Shown here one piece after another: positions 1 to 7,063 of a stretch of DNA of 10,951 nt. Under the pieces are notes generated by a model. The model was not told where the DNA came from. It saw only the letters and a list, made by a program, of their open reading frames with translations, and did no database searches. The stretch is from the NCBI GenBank assembly GCA_903892365.1, contig CAITIF010000434.1, positions 1-10,951 of the forward strand, in the 5' to 3' direction. Every line of letters begins with the position of its first letter. Positions within the stretch are counted from its first letter, which is position 1. The position numbers and the translations under genes are program-made. This stretch comes from an uncultured Pirellula sp. Its GTDB lineage: Bacteria > Planctomycetota > Planctomycetia > Pirellulales > Pirellulaceae.

Positions 1-1376
1 ACGGTATTGGGCGGTAGTTCATAAGCATCCGGGTGGTCGATGTCGTTGCCCACGAAGATAGCATAGATATCGTCCAGGGAAATGTCCGCCAAGTCTTGTG
101 AAAAGGTATGGCACATTGGTCCCGCGAATCCGACATTGCTGTAGATCGAATCCTGCAAGTCGTATTCGTAACGAAACAAGAAACACTCTTGAGGGCGTTC
201 AAAGCCTGGCCAGCCTAAGGTTCTCTGGTCCAACAATTCCATCCTGGCAGGTACAACGCCCATTTGTTCATTTTGAGCAAGCCAGTTAGCCAATTGCGAT
301 TCGGCAAGTGCGGCCGTGGTGGTCCAGCGTTCATCAATGCGATCTTCGATGCCCAACTCTTCCGCATACACGATGGCTCGTTGTCGGCTTGAAATGTCAG
401 CAGCGAGTTCCAGCAGTTGCTGCTCTCCTTTTTTGTCGCCAAGTTTCGCCAGAGCGAAAGCAGCTTCCGTGCGAATGCGTCGATGCGAAAGCTGGCTGGC
501 TTGATTGAGCTTGCCAATGGCGTCCGTGTTTCCAACCAATCCAAAAGTGTGGCAAAGCGATACGCAAAGCGAAATCGAATCGAACAGAATCTTTTGGATG
601 GCGTCGACCGAATTCCCGAACTTGGTGGGATTCTCTTCGAGCACTCCTAGTTGCTGCACCAATCCACCCATCAAAGCCAATAGTCTAGAGCTCTCGGGCT
701 TAGAGGGATGTTCTGTCAGCTTGCGTTTTCGGAATGCGTGGTTGGCAACATCCAGTGCGGGGGCCAAAACCGATGGGTCGGTACAGTTGAGTAGTTTTGG
801 GAAAACATCTTCGAGCTTCCAATCGGTCGACTGCATGAGAGGCGACAACGCGACTGAAACGTCCTCCCAATCTACCGGTGGACGGACCAGCAGCATGTCG
901 ACGCCGATTTGAATGGCAGTCGTGTGACCGCTGGAGAATAAAACTTGAAGCAAGGTCCCTTCGCATCGACTCAGACCCTGACTTTGGTAGCTCGCATAAA
1001 GTTGAGCGACGTACTGAAGCAAAACAAGGCGTTTGAGATGTTCCAGATCGTCTTGGCCTGGATCGGTGGCCATGGCTTGGCGAAAATTGCGGATCAGAGA
1101 GCTGAGAAATCGCTCGACAAATGCACGCTTCTTTACGTCCTTTGCGATGACCGCACGAATCGAATTGGCCGAGTCAATAAGTTCGCTGGCAACCAGAATC
1201 GACCAGATCGGATCATCGGGTTCTTCCCACGTTTCCCTGCGGTTGGCCGTATCGCTGGTAGGCTCGTCCAAAGCGGCTCCCAAGGTGGATTCGACAAGAT
1301 TTGCCCACTGGTAGGCGGAGTCGGGAAGCTGAAAAGGTAGTTCGGACATGAAACAATTGGTGCGGTTGAGGGACAT
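1..1376 (-). CDS. Hypothetical large helical protein with HEAT-like repeats (3' end off the window)
   Basis: Reading the minus strand from an ATG at 1376-1374 gives 458 codons with no stop, running off the left edge, so the C-terminus is missing. I do not recognise the family. The product is mostly amphipathic helix, without signal peptide or membrane segment. Residues about 285-345 look like HEAT / PBS-lyase repeats: 'RIRTEAAFALAKLGDKKGEQ' is a typical helix-turn-helix repeat, which points to a protein-binding scaffold. The last visible 75 residues change character, being aromatic and acidic ('FRYEYDLQDSIYSNVGFAGP'), and may be a separate domain. An in-frame ATG at 1349 is an alternative start; neither has a Shine-Dalgarno sequence. 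The gene diverges from the DEAD-box helicase across 43 bp. Plus-strand open frames across this stretch are short and overlap one another, whereas this frame is continuous for 1.37 kb, which is the main evidence for coding. Function unknown; the HEAT call is by eye. Confidence 0.8.
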   Translation of the reverse strand, partial: MSLNRTNCFMSELPFQLPDSAYQWANLVESTLGAALDEPTSDTANRRETWEEPDDPIWSILVASELIDSANSIRAVIAKDVKKRAFVERFLSSLIRNFRQAMATDPGQDDLEHLKRLVLLQYVAQLYASYQSQGLSRCEGTLLQVLFSSGHTTAIQIGVDMLLVRPPVDWEDVSVALSPLMQSTDWKLEDVFPKLLNCTDPSVLAPALDVANHAFRKRKLTEHPSKPESSRLLALMGGLVQQLGVLEENPTKFGNSVDAIQKILFDSISLCVSLCHTFGLVGNTDAIGKLNQASQLSHRRIRTEAAFALAKLGDKKGEQQLLELAADISSRQRAIVYAEELGIEDRIDERWTTTAALAESQLANWLAQNEQMGVVPARMELLDQRTLGWPGFERPQECFLFRYEYDLQDSIYSNVGFAGPMCHTFSQDLADISLDDIYAIFVGNDIDHPDAYELPPNT

Positions 1377-1419
1377 TTGAACTAATCAGGGAGGAAACTG
1401 TATCGTAGAATGGGGATCC
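1377..1419. promoter_or_regulatory. Short divergent promoter region
   Basis: Only 43 bp separate two divergent start codons, so both promoters must sit here or reach into the genes. A TAGAAT at 1406-1411 is a possible plus-strand -10 box, and TACGAT (1407-1402, minus strand) is a possible -10 box for the left gene. The two overlap. The -35 matches are poor on both sides. If these boxes are real, both messages have very short leaders, and the two polymerases would exclude each other. A GGGAGG at 1389-1394 is too far from the helicase ATG to act as a normal Shine-Dalgarno sequence. Confidence 0.3.
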
Positions 1420-2775
1420 ATGGAAACCAAGACTGCTGAAACCTTCGCCGAACTCAATCTATCCGACATCACCCTTCGCGCTTTGGCAAAGCTGGGTTAC
1501 GAGAAACCTAGCCCTATTCAGGCGAAGGTAATCCCTTGGGCTCTCGAGGGTTACGACGTCATCGGCCAAGCCCGAACGGGCACTGGCAAGACGGCATCCT
1601 TTGCGATTCCCATCTTGGAGCAGCTGGATCCGCTGCGAGTTTGTCCGCTTCCTCAGGCTCTGGTTTTGGTGCCGACCCGCGAGCTGGCCGCCCAGGTTCA
1701 TGGCGAATTTGTGAAGTTGGCCTACGGTTGCCCCACCGAAATTTTGGAGGTGGCCGGCGGAAAACATATGACTCGTCAGCAAAAAGCTCTCAAATCCGGA
1801 ACACAGGTGGTGGTGGGAACTCCGGGCCGAGTGATCGATCACATTCAGCAAGGGACCTTGAAGCTTTCGAACATTTGGTGCGTCGTGTTGGACGAAGCCG
1901 ACCGGATGCTGGACATCGGTTTCCGACCTGACATTGAACGCATCTTGCGCCGCTGTCCCGAAAATCGGCAAACGCTGTTGTTAAGTGCGACTTTGGCGGG
2001 CGAGGTCCAGAAGCTCGCCGAACGTTACCTGTTCGAACCCATTCAGGTGGATTGCTCTCAAAAAGGAGTCACGGTCGATACGATCGAGCAACGTTATTTG
2101 AACGTCTCGCCGGAACGCAAGTTCGATATCCTTGTGAAGCTTTTGGCTCGAGAGCAACCTCCACAGACAATTATCTTTTGCCGCACCAAGCTGGGCACTG
2201 CAAAATTACATAATCAATTGCAAAAGGCATTGCGATCCATACCTGGCCTTTCCGAAATGCGTTTGGATACGATCCACGGAAATATGAACCAAAGCCAACG
2301 CGACTCGGTCTTCAAATCCCTTCGCAACGGCGATATTCAGATCTTGGTTGCGACCGATGTTGTCGGTCGTGGAATCGACGTTTCCACCGTTTCGCATATT
2401 GTGAACTACGATTTGCCCGACGATTGCGATGATTATGTTCACCGCGTGGGTAGAACAGGCCGGATGGGCCGCGATGGGATCGCTTTCTCCTTTGTATCGC
2501 GTGGACAAGGTGAACTCCTGACCGAAATCGAGGTCCGCATCAATCGGCAACTGATCGCAGATCCACTTGCCTTCGAAGGTTGTGAACCAGCCAAACGTTC
2601 CGCCTTCTCGACCTCCTTGATCAAGAAGCCCAAGCCTGTTGTTGACGTTGACTCCGTAGAGGGAGCGGAAGCAACGGAAACGGTGGACGGTGAGCTTGCT
2701 TCAGAACCGCCAGCAAAAAAACGCGGCCTCAATCGGATGCGACGTACGCTTAGCGATCGCGCGAAGCGGCGGTAG
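1420..2775 (+). CDS. DEAD-box ATP-dependent RNA helicase
   Basis: A complete 451-residue DEAD-box RNA helicase, which uses ATP to unwind short RNA duplexes or remodel RNA-protein complexes in the cytoplasm. All core motifs are visible in order: Q motif (F9 and Q34), motif I ARTGTGKT 51-58, Ia PTRELA 85-90, Ib TPGR 134-137, II DEAD 158-161, III SAT 189-191, IV IIFCRT 251-256, V ATDVVGRGID 311-320, VI HRVGRTGR 341-348. After the second RecA-like domain (ending near 385) comes a tail of about 65 residues. Its middle is acidic and its end strongly basic (KKRGLNRMRR, then RAKRR), as expected of a nonspecific RNA-binding extension. There is no DbpA-type RNA-recognition domain, so a RhlE / generic bacterial helicase is more likely; I give no symbol. 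The ATG at 1420 is the only good start: upstream in frame there is no ATG, GTG or TTG before a stop at 1378-1380. It may share a transcript with the next gene, 82 bp downstream. Confidence 0.96.
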   Translation: METKTAETFAELNLSDITLRALAKLGYEKPSPIQAKVIPWALEGYDVIGQARTGTGKTASFAIPILEQLDPLRVCPLPQALVLVPTRELAAQVHGEFVKLAYGCPTEILEVAGGKHMTRQQKALKSGTQVVVGTPGRVIDHIQQGTLKLSNIWCVVLDEADRMLDIGFRPDIERILRRCPENRQTLLLSATLAGEVQKLAERYLFEPIQVDCSQKGVTVDTIEQRYLNVSPERKFDILVKLLAREQPPQTIIFCRTKLGTAKLHNQLQKALRSIPGLSEMRLDTIHGNMNQSQRDSVFKSLRNGDIQILVATDVVGRGIDVSTVSHIVNYDLPDDCDDYVHRVGRTGRMGRDGIAFSFVSRGQGELLTEIEVRINRQLIADPLAFEGCEPAKRSAFSTSLIKKPKPVVDVDSVEGAEATETVDGELASEPPAKKRGLNRMRRTLSDRAKRR

Positions 2776-2857
2776 CAAATCGCAGGTTGCGTCGGCGGAC
2801 TGCCATTGCATATCGGTTCCAACCCATTTGTCTTCCCGCAACCCCCATGATCTTGCC

Positions 2858-4711
2858 ATGCAACCTTACGAACCCAGCGCCGAGTCCAACGCCTCCAAGT
2901 CCATGAATTCGGTGGGCGTCAACAGCTTGGATGGGCCGAAGAAATCAGCCCCAGAACGGCATCTTCGAGTGTGGCCCGTTTGGATTATTTCGATCGCTAG
3001 TCTTTGGTGCTTGTTCGGCCCCACGTTGATTGGTGCTCCCGACAGTATTCGATTTGGGACTCTTGCTCTTGGGGCGGTCGCTCAGTGCTTGGCCATGTTG
3101 GCTTGGGTTCTGTTCGGCTCGCGAGTTCGATGGGTGTCGCGATTCGCCATGTTGGGTATCGGCTTGGGAGTCGTGATCGTTGCGTTTGCGTTCCAAGATT
3201 CGACGCTAGGCATTTCGATTTTGCTGTACGGAATTCCGGTTGCCATTATCTGCTTCTCCGTCGTTTTGCTCCTAACGGCAAAGGTCTCTTGGTCTACGCG
3301 ACGATGGTTAGCCATGCTCAGTTGGGGAGTTCCGATATTGGCATGGTTGTTTTTCCGAAGCGAAGGATTCATGGCCAGTTTCATGCCACAGATCCGCCCG
3401 CGTTGGACGGAGAGCAGCGAACAGTTGGCGGAACGATCTTTGAAAGAAAAGGCCAGCAGTTCTGTTCCTGCTTCGCTGCCAGAACAAGTGACGCTTCAGG
3501 CGGGTGATTGGCCTCGTTTTCGTGGGGTAGCGAACGACGGACAGGCCACTCAGGAAACGCTTGTAGTATCGGACAAACTGAAAGCCAAGGAGCTATGGCG
3601 TTTGCGTTCGGGGCCATCCTGGGGCAGCGTTATTGTTGTCGATGGTCTGCTGTTCACGCTGGAGCAGCGAGGAAACGAGGAAGTGGTTGTGTGCCTGAAT
3701 GCAACCACCGGAGCGGAGATTTGGACTCATGCCTATCCAGCTCGATTCGAAGATCAAACGAGCGTCTCAGGAGCTGGGCCTCGTGGCACGCCCACTTTTT
3801 CGAATGGGCGCATCTACACGGTGGGTGGCTTAGGGAATGTAACCGCATTGAACGCAACCGATGGATCGCGAATATGGGCTCGCGATCTGATGAAGGATAC
3901 GTCAGGCAATGTGCCGATGTGGGGCATCTCCACATCACCTTACTTGACGGACGCGACATGCTATGTCCTTAGCAGCACCGAAGGGACCGACGGAACCAGC
4001 ACCATAGCCTATGATGCCAAGACAGGTGAAATCCAACAGAACATGGGGTTCGGTGGGTCAACGTACAGCTCGATCCAGCTGTTGACGATCGGTGGAGTTC
4101 AACAGATTTTGAGCTCTGTTTCTCGCATGAAAGGTGATGACGCCGGGCAGAAGCTGATTGGTTTCGATCAGACAACCAATCAAGAACTGTGGCGATACGA
4201 GGGCAAGGGCAGCGGGAACTGCATGTTGACACCGATCAGTCTTGGTGCGAATCGAGTGCTCTTGGTGGATGGCAGTCAAGGTGCCACCTTGCTGGAAGTC
4301 ACTTGCGAAGGAACCCCCACAGATGGGAAAGAACTCAGCTGGAAAACAGAAAAGCTGTGGAGCGAGAATAAGATGTTGCCGGAATTCAGCGACGTTGTTT
4401 TTCAGAATGGTTTAGTGCTCGGTATCTCCAAAAACTTGCTGACCGCGGTCGATGCCGAGTCGGGGAAGTTGCTGTGGAAGAAGCTGCGATTTGGTGGTGG
4501 GCAGCTGATCGGGCTCGCACAGCAAAACTCAGTGCTGGCGGTAAGTGAACAGGGGGAAATGAGTCTTGTTCAGATCGACAAGAAGGGGCCAAAAGAATTA
4601 CTGAAATGGGAAGCCTTGAATGGCAAGACGTGGAACCATCCGATCGTGGTTGGCAATCGCATTTTTTGCAGGAATTCCGAAGAGATCGTCGCGTACGAAC
4701 TGTCCGAATGA
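2858..4711 (+). CDS. Membrane-anchored PQQ-like (BamB-type) beta-propeller protein
   Basis: A 617-residue protein if started at ATG 2858. The frame stays open upstream to an ATG at 2690, but that start would overlap the helicase by 86 bp and add 56 residues of no recognisable character, so 2858 is preferred; ATG 2903 is a further alternative. After a polar N-terminus of about 37 residues there are five hydrophobic segments (about 39-58, 66-88, 96-113, 118-140, 150-167). Then comes a soluble part opening with 'GDWPRFRGVANDG' (216-228), typical of planctomycete PQQ-binding-like propellers. Blade signatures recur: 'LNATTGAEIW' (280-289), 'LNATDGSRIW' (331-340), 'YDAKTGEI' (385-392), 'FDQTTNQELW' (436-445) and 'VDAESGKLLW' (531-540). 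With a cytoplasmic N-terminus, five helices would put the propeller outside the inner membrane. Known families of this fold include quinoprotein dehydrogenases and the scaffold BamB. I see no dehydrogenase cofactor or haem motif, so a binding or scaffold role is more likely. Exact function unknown. Confidence 0.9.
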   Translation: MQPYEPSAESNASKSMNSVGVNSLDGPKKSAPERHLRVWPVWIISIASLWCLFGPTLIGAPDSIRFGTLALGAVAQCLAMLAWVLFGSRVRWVSRFAMLGIGLGVVIVAFAFQDSTLGISILLYGIPVAIICFSVVLLLTAKVSWSTRRWLAMLSWGVPILAWLFFRSEGFMASFMPQIRPRWTESSEQLAERSLKEKASSSVPASLPEQVTLQAGDWPRFRGVANDGQATQETLVVSDKLKAKELWRLRSGPSWGSVIVVDGLLFTLEQRGNEEVVVCLNATTGAEIWTHAYPARFEDQTSVSGAGPRGTPTFSNGRIYTVGGLGNVTALNATDGSRIWARDLMKDTSGNVPMWGISTSPYLTDATCYVLSSTEGTDGTSTIAYDAKTGEIQQNMGFGGSTYSSIQLLTIGGVQQILSSVSRMKGDDAGQKLIGFDQTTNQELWRYEGKGSGNCMLTPISLGANRVLLVDGSQGATLLEVTCEGTPTDGKELSWKTEKLWSENKMLPEFSDVVFQNGLVLGISKNLLTAVDAESGKLLWKKLRFGGGQLIGLAQQNSVLAVSEQGEMSLVQIDKKGPKELLKWEALNGKTWNHPIVVGNRIFCRNSEEIVAYELSE

Positions 4712-4749
4712 GGCGGTGTCGAACCGGCTCGCTGATTCTTGGCTTGGAT

Positions 4750-4774
4750 CGTGGGCCAGCCACGTGAACTTTTT
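4750..4774 (+). terminator. Possible weak intrinsic terminator after the propeller gene
   Basis: A 5-bp perfect stem (CGTGG at 4750-4754 with CCACG at 4760-4764, 5-nt loop) lies 38 bp after the propeller stop codon. It is followed a few bases later by a run of five T (4770-4774). The stem is short and the T run is displaced, so this is a weak candidate. Confidence 0.3.
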
Positions 4775-4830
4775 CCTAGCAACTTGGTCTTTTAGCATGA
4801 GGCGACAGACCGGGACGCTGGAACTTCCTT

Positions 4831-4859
4831 TTTCCAAACGGTGGTTTCGTTGCTATACT
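4831..4859 (+). promoter_or_regulatory. Sigma-70-type promoter for hflX-mtnC
   Basis: TTTCCA (4831-4836, 4 of 6 matches to TTGACA), a 17-bp spacer, then TATACT (4854-4859, 5 of 6 matches to TATAAT). The -10 box is preceded by TGC, giving an extended -10 element. This is the best promoter-like sequence in the window. It would start RNA near 4866 and leave a leader of about 85 nt before the hflX start, which is long enough to fold. Confidence 0.6.
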
Positions 4860-4936
4860 TAAGTTGTCGCGGTTGAGACCCTTACTTACCACAGTATGGT
4901 CTGACAACCCAAGCCACCATCCTTCCATTTTGTTTC

Positions 4937-4940
4937 GGAG
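4937..4940 (+). promoter_or_regulatory. Ribosome binding site supporting the TTG start of hflX
   Basis: GGAG lies 11 nt upstream of the TTG at 4952. Most genes in this window have no such motif, so it helps decide the start. There is no in-frame ATG or GTG between the promoter and the conserved N-terminal domain. Confidence 0.5.
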
Positions 4941-4951
4941 AAAAAACCCCT

Positions 4952-6304
4952 TTGCATACTCATGATCGGTCGGAGAGTCTAGCCAGTGAACGTAGCGTGC
5001 TGGCTCGTTTGATCTTGCCCAACGACTTTTTGGCGGAAGACCCGTTTGATGAACTGACTGGATTGGCAACGACCGCGGGTACGACTGTGGTTGGAACCGT
5101 CATTCAAAAGCGTGACCATCCCGACCAGACAACCTACCTTGGCAAAGGCAAAGTCTCCGAACTCCGTGGGCTCGTTGAAATGCAAGGGGCGGACGTTGTC
5201 CTGTTTGACAATGACTTGAACCCAGCCCAAACACGGAATCTGGAAAAGGCATTGAACATCAAGGTGATCGATCGTTCGGAATTGATCCTGGACATCTTTG
5301 CCTCAAACGCTCAAACGCATGAAGCTCGTTTGGCTGTCGAGTTGGCTCAACTGGAATATTCGTTGCCGCGGTTGAAACGCATGTGGACCCACTTATCGCG
5401 TCAGGGCATGGGTGTTGGGATGCGTGGGCCCGGTGAAAAGCAGTTGGAAGTTGACCGACGTTTGGCTGAAAAACGAGTGCATGATCTTAAGCAAGAACTT
5501 GAACGAGTCGAGAAGCGGAAGGCTCGAGAAGTCGCGTCGCGCGATGGTACCTTCAGTGTCTCATTGGCTGGTTATACCAATGCCGGCAAAAGCACCCTGA
5601 TGAATGTCTTGACGGATGCGGACGTTCTTGCGGTCGATAAACTGTTTGCGACCTTGGATACGCGGACACGCAAGTGGATGTTGCCCGGTTGGGGACCGAT
5701 CCTGCTTAGCGATACCGTTGGTTTCATTCGCGATTTGCCGCACCGCTTGATCGCCAGCTTCCGTGCTACCCTGGAAGAAACACGTCAAGCCGATCTGCTT
5801 ATCCATGTCGCAGACGCTAGCAACCCTTCGGTCCTGAACCAGATTTCGTCGGTCTACAAAGTGTTGCACGAAATTGGTATCGACGAGAAGGATACTCTTT
5901 TGGTGCTGAATAAAGTCGATTGCGAAGGGGCATCGGAACGTGTTCAATCGATCCGGGATCGCTATCCCAATGCGATTGCGATCTCGGCGCGAAGCGGGAT
6001 TGGGATGCAGCAATTGTCGATGGCGGTCAGCGACGCCCTGACGAAGAACTTTGTTGAAATGGAAGTTCGATTGCCGCTGGACGATGGAAAGACCATTGCG
6101 TGGCTTGCAAGTGCGGCAGAGATTATTTCGAAACAGTTCAACGACGATTATGCGTTGATCCATTGCCGCATGCCTCGCGGGGCTGCTGGCAAGCTGGCAG
6201 CGCAAGGGTTTGATATTCGCGTTCTGTCAGGTGTGATCCCGATCGCAGCGGAGAAACAAAACCCCGATGCTGCTACGTTCCTTGCACCTCTCCCCAACGT
6301 GTAA
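4952..6304 (+). CDS. hflX: GTPase HflX (ribosome-splitting / ribosome-associated)
   Basis: A complete 450-residue HflX. This GTPase binds the 50S subunit and in other bacteria splits stalled or stressed 70S ribosomes. The N-terminal HflX domain (about 15-200) carries 'TYLGKGKVSEL' (61-71), 'VVLFDNDLNPAQTRNLE' (82-98) and the family signature 'SRQGMGVGMRGPGEKQLE' (149-166). A basic helical linker with coiled-coil character follows (about 168-195). The G domain shows G1 GYTNAGKST (207-215), the switch I region 'DKLFATLDTRTR' (229-240), G3 DTVGFI (254-259), G4 NKVD (320-323) and G5 SAR (345-347). A further C-terminal domain runs from about 368 to the end. Length is normal for the family. The start is TTG: the conserved domain begins within 20 residues and no in-frame ATG lies upstream. 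In the signature motif the usual T before QLE is K163. mtnC follows after only 6 bp. Confidence 0.96.
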   Translation: MHTHDRSESLASERSVLARLILPNDFLAEDPFDELTGLATTAGTTVVGTVIQKRDHPDQTTYLGKGKVSELRGLVEMQGADVVLFDNDLNPAQTRNLEKALNIKVIDRSELILDIFASNAQTHEARLAVELAQLEYSLPRLKRMWTHLSRQGMGVGMRGPGEKQLEVDRRLAEKRVHDLKQELERVEKRKAREVASRDGTFSVSLAGYTNAGKSTLMNVLTDADVLAVDKLFATLDTRTRKWMLPGWGPILLSDTVGFIRDLPHRLIASFRATLEETRQADLLIHVADASNPSVLNQISSVYKVLHEIGIDEKDTLLVLNKVDCEGASERVQSIRDRYPNAIAISARSGIGMQQLSMAVSDALTKNFVEMEVRLPLDDGKTIAWLASAAEIISKQFNDDYALIHCRMPRGAAGKLAAQGFDIRVLSGVIPIAAEKQNPDAATFLAPLPNV

Positions 6305-6310
6305 TTCACC

Positions 6311-7063
6311 ATGCCAAGTGAGCTTATAAAACTTCAGGACGTTCGTTGTGTTTTGCTAGACATCGAGGGAACCGTTTCCGATGTGCGTTTTGTTTACGAG
6401 GTGATGTTCCCGTACGCGCGAAACCATATGGGCCGATTCCTCGTAGAAAACTGGAAGACCGAATCAGTTCGTTCCGCGTTGCAACAAGTCGCCGTCGATG
6501 CTCAACGGACGCTCGCCGACTGGCTGGGTGACCATTGGGCGGAAGGCATGCAAGAAACGCACCAGGTTTGTATTGCCCATTTGGAACAGCTCATGGATGG
6601 TGACAGCAAATCAACTGGACTCAAGGCGCTGCAAGGGTTGGTATGGAAAGCAGGCTTTGAATCGGGTGAGATTCGTGCCGAGCTGTTTTCAGAAGTGAGC
6701 CAGACGTTGAAGGTTTGGAAAGACGCTGGTTTGGATCTTCGGATTTATTCTTCGGGCAGCATCTTGGCTCAGCGGTTGTTCTTTGGGCATACCACCGACG
6801 GGGACCTTCTGCCATTGTTGTCGGGGTTCTATGACACCACCTTTGGCAAGAAGCAAGAAGTGGAAAGCTATCGCAAGATCACCACCGACATTCATGTTCC
6901 CGCAAATCAAATTTTGTTTTTGTCGGATGTCGCGGAAGAAATTACTGCGGCTCGGCAAGCAGGAATGCAGGCGATTGCGGTTGTTCGGCCAAGCAACAAG
7001 CCCTTGCCGGCTCATTTTGAAGGTGTCAAGATCGAGTCGTTGAATCAACTGGTCTTGGTTTAG
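6311..7063 (+). CDS. mtnC: Enolase-phosphatase E1 (acireductone synthase), methionine salvage
   Basis: A complete 250-residue HAD-superfamily enzyme of the MtnC / ENOPH1 type. It enolises 2,3-diketo-5-methylthiopentyl-1-phosphate and then dephosphorylates it to the acireductone, a step of the methionine salvage pathway in the cytoplasm. HAD motif I is 'LLDIEGTVSDVRFV' (15-28), with D17 as the expected nucleophile and E19 in the family-specific DIEGT form. The substrate-specificity region 'LKALQGLVWKAGFESGEIRAE' starts at about 104. Motif II is YSSGS (146-150), 'FGHTTDGDLLPLLSGFYDT' covers 158-176, and the motif III lysine lies in 'GKKQEVESYRKI' (179-190). Motif IV is 'FLSDVAEE' (203-210), with D206. 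All catalytic positions are present. It starts 6 bp after hflX with no Shine-Dalgarno sequence, which suggests translational coupling. No other methionine-salvage gene lies in the window. Its stop codon interlocks with that of the convergent nuclease gene. Confidence 0.95.
   Translation: MPSELIKLQDVRCVLLDIEGTVSDVRFVYEVMFPYARNHMGRFLVENWKTESVRSALQQVAVDAQRTLADWLGDHWAEGMQETHQVCIAHLEQLMDGDSKSTGLKALQGLVWKAGFESGEIRAELFSEVSQTLKVWKDAGLDLRIYSSGSILAQRLFFGHTTDGDLLPLLSGFYDTTFGKKQEVESYRKITTDIHVPANQILFLSDVAEEITAARQAGMQAIAVVRPSNKPLPAHFEGVKIESLNQLVLV

Noticed and set aside
505..1340. Several plus-strand open frames of 90-135 codons in the first 1.4 kb
   Set aside because: They overlap each other in different frames and are opposite a single uninterrupted 458-codon minus-strand frame, which is the better coding candidate.
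2690..2857. N-terminal extension of the propeller protein from ATG 2690
   Set aside because: It overlaps the helicase gene by 86 bp and adds 56 residues without recognisable features. The ATG at 2858 gives a normal N-terminus ahead of the membrane segments.
5561..6205. Minus-strand open frame of 214 codons inside hflX
   Set aside because: It lies entirely antisense to a well-conserved GTPase domain, has no recognisable motif, and its composition follows from the codon use of hflX.
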